64,000 nucleotides of DNA from UBA2589 sp965223235 (GTDB lineage: Bacteria > Gemmatimonadota > Gemmatimonadetes > Longimicrobiales > Gaopeijiaceae). The notes under the pieces were generated by a model. That model did not search any database. It saw only the letters and a list, made by a program, of their open reading frames with translations, and had not been told where the DNA came from. The stretch spans positions 558,001-622,000 of the forward strand of contig CBDCVV010000021.1 of assembly GCA_965223235.1 (NCBI GenBank), in the 5' to 3' direction. A program made the translations under genes and the position numbers. Below, one piece after another: positions 25,611-34,717 of the stretch (within the stretch, counting starts at the first letter, position 1; each line of letters begins with the position of its first letter).

Positions 25611-27352
25611 GATGGATGCAGATCCACAAGCTTGGCCTGGGCAGTGACACGACCTCGCCACTCGTTCTTCTCGAGTCGGAAGAGCACATCCCACGGCCTG
25701 CCCGTGACCTCCGCGGGTGGGAATCGGGCTGCCAGGCCGAAGCCGATTGCCTCCAGGTGCGTTGCCCCACCCTTCAGCGCGACCTTCAGGTGCCGCTCGC
25801 CGACGACCTTGGGCCGCTCGAGCCACACGCCGCGAGCCCGGAAGACAGGTCCTCTATGCCCGATCCCGTGAGGTCCGAGGTACCGGAGCCACCGCACGAG
25901 CTCGAGATCGGCCTCCGCTAGCGTGACATCGAGGTCTGGGTACAGAGTGGGTCGGAGCGCTTCCTCTGGGATCCTAGCACGGGCCTCGCGATCGAATGCA
26001 CTCCGGAAATCGGCGACCGACTCCGCAAGAATGTCTAACCCCGCGGCCTGGCGATGGCCGCCAAAGCGATCGAGATGTTCGCTACACGCGGCAATCGCCT
26101 CGTAGAGGTGAAAGCCAGGGATCGAGCGCGCGCTACCCCGACCTCGTTGACCATCGAGCGCGATGAGGACTACCGGTCGATGGATGAGTTCGACGACACG
26201 AGAGGCGACAATTCCGATGACACCCGGATGCCAACCCTCGCGGGCCAGGACCACACCCCGGTCTTGTTCCGGGTCGTACTCCTCCTCTAGCAAGTCCATC
26301 GCCTCACGGAGGGTCCGTTCATCCTCCTCTCTGCGTGTGCGATTCACCTCGTCCAAGGCACGAGCCTGCTGGATTGCGGCGTCCTCATCATCGTCGAGGA
26401 GCATGGCGAGCGCGTCGCCAGCATCTCCCATGCGGCCGACAGCGTTGATTCTGGGTCCGAGCTGGAAGCCCAGCTTGCCCGCATCCACCTCTCCAGCGTC
26501 GACCCCACATACATCTAGGAGCGCGCGTATACCCGCGACTCGGCTCTCCCGGAAGCGCCGAAGGCCGAAGTGGACGAGCACCCGATTCTCGCCTCGGAGA
26601 GGGACCAAGTCGGCCACCGTCGCGAGCGCCACCAGGTCCAACAGATCCTTCACATCGTCCGGCGATGCAGCCACGCGACGCCCCACCATCTCGGCAAGTC
26701 GCCATGCCACCGCCGTACCGCAGAGACGGCTATCTGGATACGTGCAATCCGGACGCTGCGGATTCACCACCGCCAAGGCGGGCGGCAGCTGTGGCCCGAC
26801 CGTGTGGTGGTCGGTCACGATCACGTCCATCCCAGAGTCGACAGCGGCCGCGACCGTTTCGTGGGCCACAGATCCGCAGTCTGCCGTCACGATGAGGTCA
26901 GCACGAGCTTCCCGAGCAGCCGCCAAACCGGCGGCCGAGAAGTCGTACCCGTCTCGGAGGCGGTGGGGAACGAAGGGGACGACGTCTCCTCCCCAGGAAC
27001 GGAGTAAACGCGTCAGGAGGGCCGTCGCGCAGATCCCGTCCACGTCGTAGTCGCCGTGCACGAAGATCCGTTCCCCGATCGATATGGCAGCGGCAATCCG
27101 ATCCGCTGCCTTGGGGCCATCGGCCAATTCCTCAGGGTCGTGCAGGTGGTTCAGTTCCGGCCGAAGGAGCCGCTTCGCGTCGGCGACGGATTGGAAGCCA
27201 CGGACCGCGAGCACCGCACACAACGCACGGGGGAGGCGGAGCGCCTCCACCAGTCGATCGACTTCGTCCGCCGTCGGCTCGATCGGCGCCGACCAACGGG
27301 GAGGAGGCGGCAGGAGGCGTCTCCCAGCCGCTGGCACCCCACCGCGACTCAC
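25607..27352 (-). CDS. recJ: single-stranded-DNA-specific exonuclease RecJ
   Basis: 5'-3' single-strand exonuclease of RecF-type recombination and mismatch repair. The 581-residue protein has DHH-family motifs in order: HGDYDVDGICATALL, DLIVTADCGS, VTDHHTVG, NPQRPDC and DLVALATVADLVPL. The DHHA1 region holds RGSARSIPGFHLYEA and FGGHRQAAG, and an OB-like C-terminal domain ends with LKGGATHLEAIGFG. It is coupled to rsmD downstream and the zinc-ribbon gene upstream. Confidence 0.95.
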   Translation of the reverse strand: MSRGGVPAAGRRLLPPPPRWSAPIEPTADEVDRLVEALRLPRALCAVLAVRGFQSVADAKRLLRPELNHLHDPEELADGPKAADRIAAAISIGERIFVHGDYDVDGICATALLTRLLRSWGGDVVPFVPHRLRDGYDFSAAGLAAAREARADLIVTADCGSVAHETVAAAVDSGMDVIVTDHHTVGPQLPPALAVVNPQRPDCTYPDSRLCGTAVAWRLAEMVGRRVAASPDDVKDLLDLVALATVADLVPLRGENRVLVHFGLRRFRESRVAGIRALLDVCGVDAGEVDAGKLGFQLGPRINAVGRMGDAGDALAMLLDDDEDAAIQQARALDEVNRTRREEDERTLREAMDLLEEEYDPEQDRGVVLAREGWHPGVIGIVASRVVELIHRPVVLIALDGQRGRGSARSIPGFHLYEAIAACSEHLDRFGGHRQAAGLDILAESVADFRSAFDREARARIPEEALRPTLYPDLDVTLAEADLELVRWLRYLGPHGIGHRGPVFRARGVWLERPKVVGERHLKVALKGGATHLEAIGFGLAARFPPAEVTGRPWDVLFRLEKNEWRGRVTAQAKLVDLHPS

Positions 27353-28191
27353 TCTTCGGCGACGTCCCCGCCGTCGTCCTCGGAGTCGGCGCCGGCCTCG
27401 CCGTCACTCTCGTCGGTCGCTTCACCGTCGGCCTCGACAGCGTCGTCGGAGACTTCGTCGGCGGGCTCTTCCTCCGGAACCGGTTCCGGCGCAGCAATGA
27501 TGACGCCGCACGCCTCGCATCGAATCAGAGACTCACCGTGCCTGATCTCGTTCTGACTCTGCAACGGCACCATGCCGAAGCAGTGCCCGCAAGCGCCATC
27601 TGCGGTGAGTTCGGCTACCGCCGCTCGGCCTCCCCGTCCACGGATCGCGTTGTAGATCTTGAGTTCGCCAGCATCCATTCCCGAGGCGAAGGCTTCACGC
27701 TCCTTCTCGAAGCGCACGAGGTCTTCCTTCACCTGGTCACGCTCGGCAATCAGACCCTCGAGCTTCGGTTTGACGATCGCATTCGCTTCCGCGAGGGCAG
27801 TCTCCAGCTCCGCCACCCGCTCGTCCATCCGACGTACCGAGTCGATGAGCCCGAGTGCTTCCGCTTCATCTGACTGGAGAGCGCGCCGCACCATGTCCAG
27901 CTCAGCGGTAACGGCAGCCTCCTCACGCAGATTGCGCACGCCGCCGAGTCGGTCTTCGAGACGGCGAAGTCGCTCCTCCTTCTCCTGGGTAGACGACTCG
28001 AGGCGGCGTTCTTCGAGCTTCATCTCCTTGAGGCGCTTCTGACTCGTCCCAAGATCGCTCTCAAGAGCGAGCGCCGGGTTCTCGACCTCTTCGAACTTCG
28101 GGTCGTACGATGCGATCGCTTTCCGTGTCTCCTGGATGCGGTCGTCCAGCTTCTGAAGTTCTTTCAGTGCGGTGCGGCGCTGCTGCGTCAT
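27349..28191 (-). CDS. coiled-coil protein with C4-type zinc ribbon
   Basis: A 280-residue protein. Residues 5-185 form a long coiled coil, followed by a zinc ribbon with CGHC and CEAC pairs near residues 205-235. A very acidic Glu/Asp/Ala tail of about 45 residues ends it. This matches the widespread C4-type zinc-ribbon coiled-coil family (formerly DUF164), whose members have been linked to nucleic acid or ribosome handling; the role here is not established. It lies between dnaG and recJ, hinting at a replication or repair setting. Confidence 0.85.
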   Translation of the reverse strand: MTQQRRTALKELQKLDDRIQETRKAIASYDPKFEEVENPALALESDLGTSQKRLKEMKLEERRLESSTQEKEERLRRLEDRLGGVRNLREEAAVTAELDMVRRALQSDEAEALGLIDSVRRMDERVAELETALAEANAIVKPKLEGLIAERDQVKEDLVRFEKEREAFASGMDAGELKIYNAIRGRGGRAAVAELTADGACGHCFGMVPLQSQNEIRHGESLIRCEACGVIIAAPEPVPEEEPADEVSDDAVEADGEATDESDGEAGADSEDDGGDVAEE

Positions 28192-28212
28192 CTCGTCGGC
28201 CCGTTGGGGTGT

Positions 28213-30027
28213 CTAGTTGAAAGGACGACGCGTCGCCGTCTTCCAATACGTCGGATCCAGCTCTCTAAGCTCTGCTGCAAGCTGCGTTTTCTCGGCAACG
28301 AGCTCACGCTCCTCACTCTCGTCGTCGGCATCGATGATCCGATGCTGAAGATCTTGTATCCGACGATCAAGGGCCAAGACACGAATCCGATTCACCGATT
28401 CGGTAAAGACCTCGATCCCATGTGCGAACTCTCCCGGGTCCTCGTCGAGGATTTCTTCGAAGCGCAGGGCGGCCAATCGATCCATGGCCGTTGGGGGAGT
28501 ACGCATCTCGGGGTCGTCGAGAAGCGCCCGAAAGATGGCTCGGTAGGTCGGATCCATAAAGTCCTCCGGTGCGATCAGCTCCACCGCTCGCTCGACCCAT
28601 TCAACTCCACGAACCATCGCCTTCAACAATTGGCGCTCAGCCCCCATCGGTGCGCTGACGCCTTGGACGACCGATCGGGGAGGGCGAGCGCCAGCGTCTG
28701 GTCGGGACCGCGGGTCGCGACGACCCGTCTCCCGAAGGCGCTGGACCTCGGCCTCCAACGTCTGCTGGCGAACGCCGGTGACGTCGGCGGTCCTACCGAT
28801 GTACAGATCGCGTAGTGCAGGGTCGGTTACCGCCCGCAGCGTCGGAAGCAGCTTATCCACGGCGATCCTTTTCCGGTCGATCGAATCGAACCACCCGCCC
28901 TGCTGAAGCATCTGAATCTTCCGCTCCAAAACGTCAGAAGCGTCGTCGAGGAGCCGCCTCAAAGCGTCGGCGCCCTCTTCTCGAATGATCGTGTCTGGGT
29001 CGTGGCCGTCGGGCAATGTTACGACCATGGGGGTAACGCCTGCCTCGAGGAGCAAGTCCCCGGTCTTGAAGGTCGCGATCAGGCCAGCCCGGTCGGAGTC
29101 GAAGAGGAGAAACGCCTTCGGGGCGTAGCGCCCCAATCTCACCGCTTGCTCCTCGGTCAACGCCGTCCCTAAAGGCGCAACGACGTTCTCGAACCCTCCT
29201 GCGGCTAGCGACACGACATCCATGTACCCTTCGACGACGAGCACCGACTCGGCTCGGCGGATGGCGTGCTTCGCCCAAGAGAGTCCGTAGAGTTCTCGGC
29301 CTTTCGAGAAGATCGGGGACTCCGGCGAGTTGATGTACTTGGGCCCGCTGCCGGACATTACACGCCCGCCAAAGGCAACCACTTTCCCCCCGACGGACTC
29401 GATCGGAAACATCACCCTCCCGCGAAATCCGTCATACGGCTCTCGACTCTTCTCACTCTCCTTGAGCAATCCGAGCTCCAGGAGCGTTCGCTCATCGAAG
29501 CCGTGCTTCTGAACGACCTCTCTAAGTGCTCGCCACTCGTCGGGTGCGTATCCGATTCCAAAGCGCTCCGCGACGTCCTGGCCCACTCCCCTCTTCTCGA
29601 GGTAGTCCCGAGCTACCGCACCGTCTGCGTCGTGTAGAAACCGTTCCCTAAACCAGCTTTGGGCGAAGGCAGTCACTTCGTAGAAGGGACGATGCGGATC
29701 GTCTTCCGGACGAACCCGATCTTCCCTGCGCAACTCTACCCCGACGCGTCCTGCCACGTATTCGACGGCCTCGACAAAGTCCATCCCGAGGTGCTCCATC
29801 ACGAAGTCGAAGACACTCCCTGACTTCCCACACCCGAAGCACTTGTAGAAGCCCTTGTCCGGCACCACGTAGAAGCTCGGCGTCTTCTCGTCGTGAAATG
29901 GACAGCGCGCCTTGAACTCGCGACCAGCCTTCTTGAGTTGGACCGTTTCGCCCACCACATCGACGAGATCCGCGCGAGCCCGGACCTCGTCGATCAGCGT
30001 CTGCGGAATCAGCCCACGCTCAGCCAC
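28213..30027 (-). CDS. dnaG: DNA primase
   Basis: Makes RNA primers at the replication fork. The 604-residue protein has the N-terminal CHC2 zinc finger (CPFHDEKTPSF and CFGCGKSG), the TOPRIM core with VLVVEGYMDVVSLA and LLFDSDRAG, and a C-terminal helicase-binding region of about 150 residues. The frame extends upstream into mutS2, but GTG 30027 begins VAERGLIPQTLIDEVRARAD, the usual DnaG start, and overlaps the mutS2 stop by 8 bp. The common rpsU-dnaG-rpoD order is not seen here. Confidence 0.96.
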   Translation of the reverse strand: MAERGLIPQTLIDEVRARADLVDVVGETVQLKKAGREFKARCPFHDEKTPSFYVVPDKGFYKCFGCGKSGSVFDFVMEHLGMDFVEAVEYVAGRVGVELRREDRVRPEDDPHRPFYEVTAFAQSWFRERFLHDADGAVARDYLEKRGVGQDVAERFGIGYAPDEWRALREVVQKHGFDERTLLELGLLKESEKSREPYDGFRGRVMFPIESVGGKVVAFGGRVMSGSGPKYINSPESPIFSKGRELYGLSWAKHAIRRAESVLVVEGYMDVVSLAAGGFENVVAPLGTALTEEQAVRLGRYAPKAFLLFDSDRAGLIATFKTGDLLLEAGVTPMVVTLPDGHDPDTIIREEGADALRRLLDDASDVLERKIQMLQQGGWFDSIDRKRIAVDKLLPTLRAVTDPALRDLYIGRTADVTGVRQQTLEAEVQRLRETGRRDPRSRPDAGARPPRSVVQGVSAPMGAERQLLKAMVRGVEWVERAVELIAPEDFMDPTYRAIFRALLDDPEMRTPPTAMDRLAALRFEEILDEDPGEFAHGIEVFTESVNRIRVLALDRRIQDLQHRIIDADDESEERELVAEKTQLAAELRELDPTYWKTATRRPFN

Positions 30028-32410
30028 GGAACGTCGCGACCGTGACTCCGGTGCCTCCTTCCGTGGGCCCACCCATACGGCTCTCACCGACCCGACCGTC
30101 TGCGTCGAGGATCTCGGCGACTCTCTGACGAAGCGCGCCGGTCCCCTTTCCGTGGATGATTCGCAACTGGCCGAGGTCCTCGAGGATCGCATGATCCAAG
30201 GCTCGCTCTAGCTCGACGTCGACCTCGTCGACCCGGAGGCCTCGAAGGTCTACCTCGGTCCGCACCTCACCCTTGGGCGGTCCCCGCCACCCGCCTTTTC
30301 GGGGCGCACCGTCGGCCGCAGCCACCTCCTCCAACTCGGAGATGGCGACCTCGAACCGTAAGGCGCCGGCTTCGACCACACCTCGGCCTTCACGCACTTC
30401 GACGAGTCGGCCTTTAGTTCCGGTGTTGCGGATTCTCACCGCTGCCCCGACCTCGACCTCGTCGGAGTTCCGAGCGGACCCCGCCGTTTTTCTTTCGAGC
30501 GCCTCCAACGCTCTCTGTTCACCTCGGGCCGCCTCCTCGACACCCCTTCGGGCCGCGCGCGCAGCCTCGTCGAAGTCGTCACCGTCCCGAACCCTCGCCC
30601 GAAGCTCGGCAATGACGCGCTCGACTTCGTCACGGGCGGACATAAGCACACGCCGAGCCTCGGCACGCGCACGCCCTTCCGAGCTTCGTTCTGCTTCGAC
30701 CAGCACCTGTTCTCTCGCCTCGAGGTCGTTGCGGAGTCCCTCGTTGCTCCGACGTTCGGCTTCCAATTGCGATGCGAGCCGTTCGACATCGCTCTCCTGC
30801 TCCTCGAGTCGCTTCAAGACTTCGTCGAGTCTCGCTTCCCCGTCGTCACGCAGCGTCTCAGCCCGATCGACGACCCGCGGATCGAAGCCGAGCTTGCGCG
30901 CGATCTCTAGTCCGTAACTCCGGCCGGGCCTCCCCTTCAAGAGAGAGTACGTCGGGGCCATGCGCTCCGAGTCGAACTGGAGAGAGGCGTTTACAATCCC
31001 CGAGTCCGCTCCGTCGAGCTGTTTTAGGTCGCCCAGGTGTGATGAGGCCAGAATCGTGGATCCTCTGCCGACCAGCTCTTCGAGGATCGACCGAGCCAGC
31101 GCTGCCCCCTCCGCCGGATCTGTCCCGGTCCCCATCTCGTCGATCAGCACCAACGATCCGCGATCAGCCTCTGTCACGATCTTCGAGAGGTTGTGCAGGT
31201 GCGCCGAATAGGTCGAGAGCGAGTGGGCGATGGACTGCTCGTCACCGATGTCCGCGTGGAACGCTGTGAACACGGGCAGTTTGGTTCCCCTGCCCACAGG
31301 TGGCACCACACCGCTCTGCGTGAGCGCCGCTATGAGTCCCACGGCTTTGAGGAAGACACTCTTTCCACCCGTGTTCGGTCCCGACACGACGACGCACCGC
31401 TCCCCCTGGCCAAGCACGAAGTCGTACGGCACTACGTCGCCCCCCTCGCTTTCCACCAGCAGCGGGTGGCGCGCATCGCGCAGGACGAAGCCTTCGGGCG
31501 AACCGTCGAGAACCTCTGGCGGAACCCCTTTCCACGCCACGGCAGTCCTAGCTCTCGCCCAAAGCGTGTCGAAATCGATCAAAGCCTCCGCCGTCTCCGC
31601 GATCGCCGACCGATTGGGTCTGAGCTGTGCGGTGATCTCTGCGAGGATTCGCCTCACCTCACGGTGCTCCTCATTCTCGAGCTCGCGGAGGTCGTTCATC
31701 GCCTCGATCGCCCCCGGTGGCTCGACGAACAGCGTGCCTCCGGTTTGAGAGGAGTCGTGCACGATCCCCCCGACCTCACGCTTCCCTTCGCGGCGAATCG
31801 GCACCACATAACGCCCGTCACGGATCGAGACGGACGAGTCGGGAACGATGTACCGGTCGGGAAGCGTCTTCAGGTACCCCTCGAGCTTCCGCACGATGCT
31901 CTGATGAGCACCCCGGAGTCGGTTCCGAATCCGCTGCAACTCGCGCGAAGCCGTCGACCTCATCGTCCCGTCTTCATCGACAGACCGATGAATCGTGCGC
32001 TCGATCGGCTCGTCGACGAAGAGTCGCGATGCCATCCCCTCTAGCTCCGGGTAGGCTCCCTCTTGCCTCAGCAGGCTAGAGCGCAATGTCCGGGACGAAG
32101 CGAGGGTGACGCCCACGTCTCGCACCTCTTCTGGAGCCAGCACCCATCCGTCCGCAGACAGGCGGTCGAGAACCTCCGTAAGATCTGGGACCGCGCCCGC
32201 GTAGTCGGCGTATTCTGAAATGAGGCGAACCGTGCATGAAACCCGGGCCAGTTCAGCACGCACTCGTTCTGGATCCACTTCGGGGCGCAGGGCCAGTACG
32301 CGCTCTCGTCCCGGCGCGCTCGTCGCTCGGTCGGCGACCCGACGAAGGACGCGATCGAACTCGAGAACCTTCAGACCGTGTTCGGACGCGCTCCCCGTCG
32401 GTTGTCCCAC
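30020..32410 (-). CDS. mutS2: endonuclease MutS2
   Basis: MutS-family ATPase without mismatch-recognition domain I, acting in recombination suppression or ribosome rescue. The 796-residue protein has the core clamp region, Walker A GPNTGGKSVFLKA, Walker B LVLIDEMGTGTDPAEGAALA and the signature around SSHLGDLKQL. A long coiled coil spans about 515-640, and a C-terminal Smr nuclease domain carries VDLRGLRVDEV and IIHGKGTGALR. It starts at GTG 32410 with AGGG four bases upstream. Confidence 0.95.
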   Translation of the reverse strand: MGQPTGSASEHGLKVLEFDRVLRRVADRATSAPGRERVLALRPEVDPERVRAELARVSCTVRLISEYADYAGAVPDLTEVLDRLSADGWVLAPEEVRDVGVTLASSRTLRSSLLRQEGAYPELEGMASRLFVDEPIERTIHRSVDEDGTMRSTASRELQRIRNRLRGAHQSIVRKLEGYLKTLPDRYIVPDSSVSIRDGRYVVPIRREGKREVGGIVHDSSQTGGTLFVEPPGAIEAMNDLRELENEEHREVRRILAEITAQLRPNRSAIAETAEALIDFDTLWARARTAVAWKGVPPEVLDGSPEGFVLRDARHPLLVESEGGDVVPYDFVLGQGERCVVVSGPNTGGKSVFLKAVGLIAALTQSGVVPPVGRGTKLPVFTAFHADIGDEQSIAHSLSTYSAHLHNLSKIVTEADRGSLVLIDEMGTGTDPAEGAALARSILEELVGRGSTILASSHLGDLKQLDGADSGIVNASLQFDSERMAPTYSLLKGRPGRSYGLEIARKLGFDPRVVDRAETLRDDGEARLDEVLKRLEEQESDVERLASQLEAERRSNEGLRNDLEAREQVLVEAERSSEGRARAEARRVLMSARDEVERVIAELRARVRDGDDFDEAARAARRGVEEAARGEQRALEALERKTAGSARNSDEVEVGAAVRIRNTGTKGRLVEVREGRGVVEAGALRFEVAISELEEVAAADGAPRKGGWRGPPKGEVRTEVDLRGLRVDEVDVELERALDHAILEDLGQLRIIHGKGTGALRQRVAEILDADGRVGESRMGGPTEGGTGVTVATFRG

Positions 32411-32433
32411 GTCACCCTGCTACGGATGAACCG

Positions 32434-32874
32434 TCATCGTGCGAGCTCCTCGCGAACGATTGCGTTCGCCGCCTTACCGTCGAATCGCCCCCGGATCTTC
32501 GGCATCAGCTGCCCCATCAGCGGGCCCATTTGATCGGCGCCTCCGTCGATGATCTCGCGAACGAGGCTTCGGACTTCGTCTTCGCTCATCCCTTCCGGCA
32601 AGTAGTCGGCAAGCACCGCAGCTTGGGCGTCTTCCTTGTCCGCAAGCTCGCCGCGACCTGCGTCCCGCATCTGTGTGGAGGCGTCCTTCCTTTGCTTTAT
32701 CGCCTTCGTGATCACCTGGATCACGCCCTCGTCGTCCACCTCTTCCCCCACATCGATCTCACGATTCCGCACTTCGGCCAGGATCGTCGACAACACGAGC
32801 GTACGGAGCTTGTCCCTCTCCTTGCGGGCTCCATTCAGGTCGTCTTTTAGGCGGCGCTTCAGCGGGGTGGACAC
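32434..32874 (-). CDS. GatB/YqeY domain protein
   Basis: A 146-residue protein resembling the C-terminal tRNA-binding tail domain of GatB, as in free-standing YqeY. LKRRLKDDLNGARKERDKLRT, TLVLSTILAEVRNREIDV, ADYLPEGMSEDEV and the GPLMGQLMPKIRGRFDGKAA motif are typical. GGGAGG stands before GTG 32874, and this start matches the family better than the upstream ATG at 32940. It may influence tRNA charging (inferred from the family). Confidence 0.9.
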   Translation of the reverse strand: MSTPLKRRLKDDLNGARKERDKLRTLVLSTILAEVRNREIDVGEEVDDEGVIQVITKAIKQRKDASTQMRDAGRGELADKEDAQAAVLADYLPEGMSEDEVRSLVREIIDGGADQMGPLMGQLMPKIRGRFDGKAANAIVREELAR

Positions 32875-32951
32875 ATCGCCTCCCTGGGGGGCTTCGGGTC
32901 TCGTTCGGGGTCGGGAAGCTACCGATTGGGCGGCGACCAATCAACGCGCGC

Positions 32952-33302
32952 TCAGCCGGGAGGCCAAGCCATCGGTCTACCGCCAAGGACGTGGGCATGC
33001 AGGTGATGTACCGTTTGGCCGCCATCGCCGCCGGAATTCATCACGACACGAAAGCCCGAGGCCACCCGACCCTCTACGCGCGCGACCTCGGTCGTCGCGG
33101 CGATCAGGTCTGCGATCACGTCCCGATCTTCCGGCGACGTATCGGCCAAGCTCGCTATGTGCCGCTTCGGAATCACGAGGACATGCGTGGGAGCGTGGGG
33201 CGCGATGTCTCGGAAGGCTAAAACGGTTTCCGTCTCGAGCACCGTTTCCGAGGGAACGGATCCGGCCACGATACGGCAGAACAGGCACGTCGATTCGGAC
33301 AC
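32952..33302 (-). CDS. HIT family (histidine triad) protein
   Basis: HINT-type nucleotide hydrolase or transferase of 116 residues that probably acts on AMP-lysine or adenosine phosphoramidates. CLFCRIVAGSVPSETV with its CxxC pair, PTHVLVIPKRHIASL and the triad HHLHAHVLGGR are present. GGGAGG lies 5 bases before GTG 33302; a GTG one codon upstream is too close. Confidence 0.93.
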   Translation of the reverse strand: MSESTCLFCRIVAGSVPSETVLETETVLAFRDIAPHAPTHVLVIPKRHIASLADTSPEDRDVIADLIAATTEVARVEGRVASGFRVVMNSGGDGGQTVHHLHAHVLGGRPMAWPPG

Positions 33303-33449
33303 CACACCCTCCCGGAAGTAAGAGCCGACACGCTACCCCGTTTCGAACCCGCTGTCCACGCTCTGTCCCGAGGGGCTATCGCTGCGCGCGGCGCTGTCTA
33401 GGAGGTTGATGACCCATAGATCTCTCGCACCTCAACGGAGAACACGCTC

Positions 33450-33854
33450 ATGTTGTCTCTGATCGCCCACATCGAGGAAGTCCTGCGCAGCCACGCGACC
33501 GCGGCGATCCCTCTGGAGGAGCTCCTCCGGATCCTCTTGGAGGAGCACGACCGCACCCTCGATCTCGAGCGGCTGAGGATGACGCTCCTCGATCATCCTG
33601 GCCGAGTGCGCCTGGTCGACTCGATCACGACACTCGCGTGCGGAGGGGCCGTGCATCGACGCTCCTGGGTGGTGTCGGTCGCTCTTCCCGACAGTCGCGA
33701 CTTTGGGCGGCACCCGAGGGAACGGATGCGCGAAAGCTTACGCTGGGTAGCCCGTGGTCTGGATCATCGCTCGACGCTCGCCGTGAGCCGGTGGGAAGCG
33801 CTCGCGAGCGCGGAGCTAGCCGTGGGTCAGCGCTATCACGACGGGGCGGCCTGA
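33450..33854 (+). CDS. hypothetical protein, 134 residues, isolated on the plus strand
   Basis: I do not recognise it. Residues 1-55 look helical with an HTH-like pattern (LEELLRILLEEHDRTLDLERLRMTL is split as two helices) and a short beta wing after DHPGRVRLVD, so a winged-helix fold is possible. The rest is Arg-rich with ERMRESLRWVARGLD. GGAG is about 10 bases before the ATG. Its 3' end overlaps the prmA 3' end by 19 bp tail to tail. The 147-bp gap upstream separates it from the divergent HIT gene, where I see no strong promoter. Confidence 0.65.
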   Translation: MLSLIAHIEEVLRSHATAAIPLEELLRILLEEHDRTLDLERLRMTLLDHPGRVRLVDSITTLACGGAVHRRSWVVSVALPDSRDFGRHPRERMRESLRWVARGLDHRSTLAVSRWEALASAELAVGQRYHDGAA

Positions 33855-34717
33855 AGATCGAAGAGCCCGCTGCACCACCCCTCTTCCGAATCGGTCCGTC
33901 GTTCGCGGAACCCGAGTGCCTCAAGTTCCATGCTTGCCGCGCTCCACTGAGGCACGAGGGTTCCCGACACCACCAGCCAGCCATCGGCAGCGAGCAGCGC
34001 AGGAAAAGCACCGAACAATGGCTCCATCAAGCCATACTCAATGTTCACGACCAGCCCATCGAAGGGGCCGAATGATGCGAGGTCTTTGACCGTGGCGACC
34101 ATCTCGCGAACCTCGACGAACGCCCCGACTCCGTTCCGCGCGACGTTCTCACGCAACGCCTCGCACGCCAGTGCGTCCGACTCCATTGCAGTAATCCTAT
34201 GAGCTCCGAGTCGAGCGCACGCGATCGAGAGAATCCCCGAACCGGCTCCGATATCCAAGATCGAATCGCCCGCATCGACGGCTCCGTCAAGAAGCCTGAG
34301 GCAGCCCCTCGTGGTCGCGTGCTCCGCCGTGCCGAACGCGAGCCCGGGGTCGATGACGATCGCCAAGTCCTCGGGTCTCAATGAGGTCGGCCGTGACCAG
34401 CTGGGATGCACCACGAGTCGATCGGTGACCCTGCGGGGACGGAGTCCCCGCTTCCAACTCTCGGCCCACGCTTCGTGGGCCTGCCACCGGTAGTCGACGC
34501 GAAGGTCCGTCAGACCAGTGACCCGCGCGAGCTCGCCGGAGGCCGCGGCGACAAAGTCCTCAGCGGAGGCCGGCTCCTCGAACCAAGCTAGGAAGTCGGG
34601 GCCTCGCTCCTCGACACCACGGGCTCCGAGCACGACGAGGGCGTCGGCCACGAGGTCGACCCGCGGGTCCGCACCGTCGTACCCCACCCGCACTTCGAGC
34701 CAGCGGCGCTCACTCAT
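33836..34717 (-). CDS. prmA: ribosomal protein L11 methyltransferase
   Basis: Trimethylates lysines and the N-terminus of L11. The 293-residue protein has an N-terminal ferredoxin-like domain and a Rossmann SAM domain. Motifs are IDPGLAFGTAEHATTRGCL, SILDIGAGSGILSIACARLGA and DGLVVNIEYGLM, where family members usually have an NI or NP motif. It is coupled by ATGA to dnaJ, in the common dnaJ-prmA order. Confidence 0.93.
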   Translation of the reverse strand: MSERRWLEVRVGYDGADPRVDLVADALVVLGARGVEERGPDFLAWFEEPASAEDFVAAASGELARVTGLTDLRVDYRWQAHEAWAESWKRGLRPRRVTDRLVVHPSWSRPTSLRPEDLAIVIDPGLAFGTAEHATTRGCLRLLDGAVDAGDSILDIGAGSGILSIACARLGAHRITAMESDALACEALRENVARNGVGAFVEVREMVATVKDLASFGPFDGLVVNIEYGLMEPLFGAFPALLAADGWLVVSGTLVPQWSAASMELEALGFRERRTDSEEGWCSGLFDLQAAPS

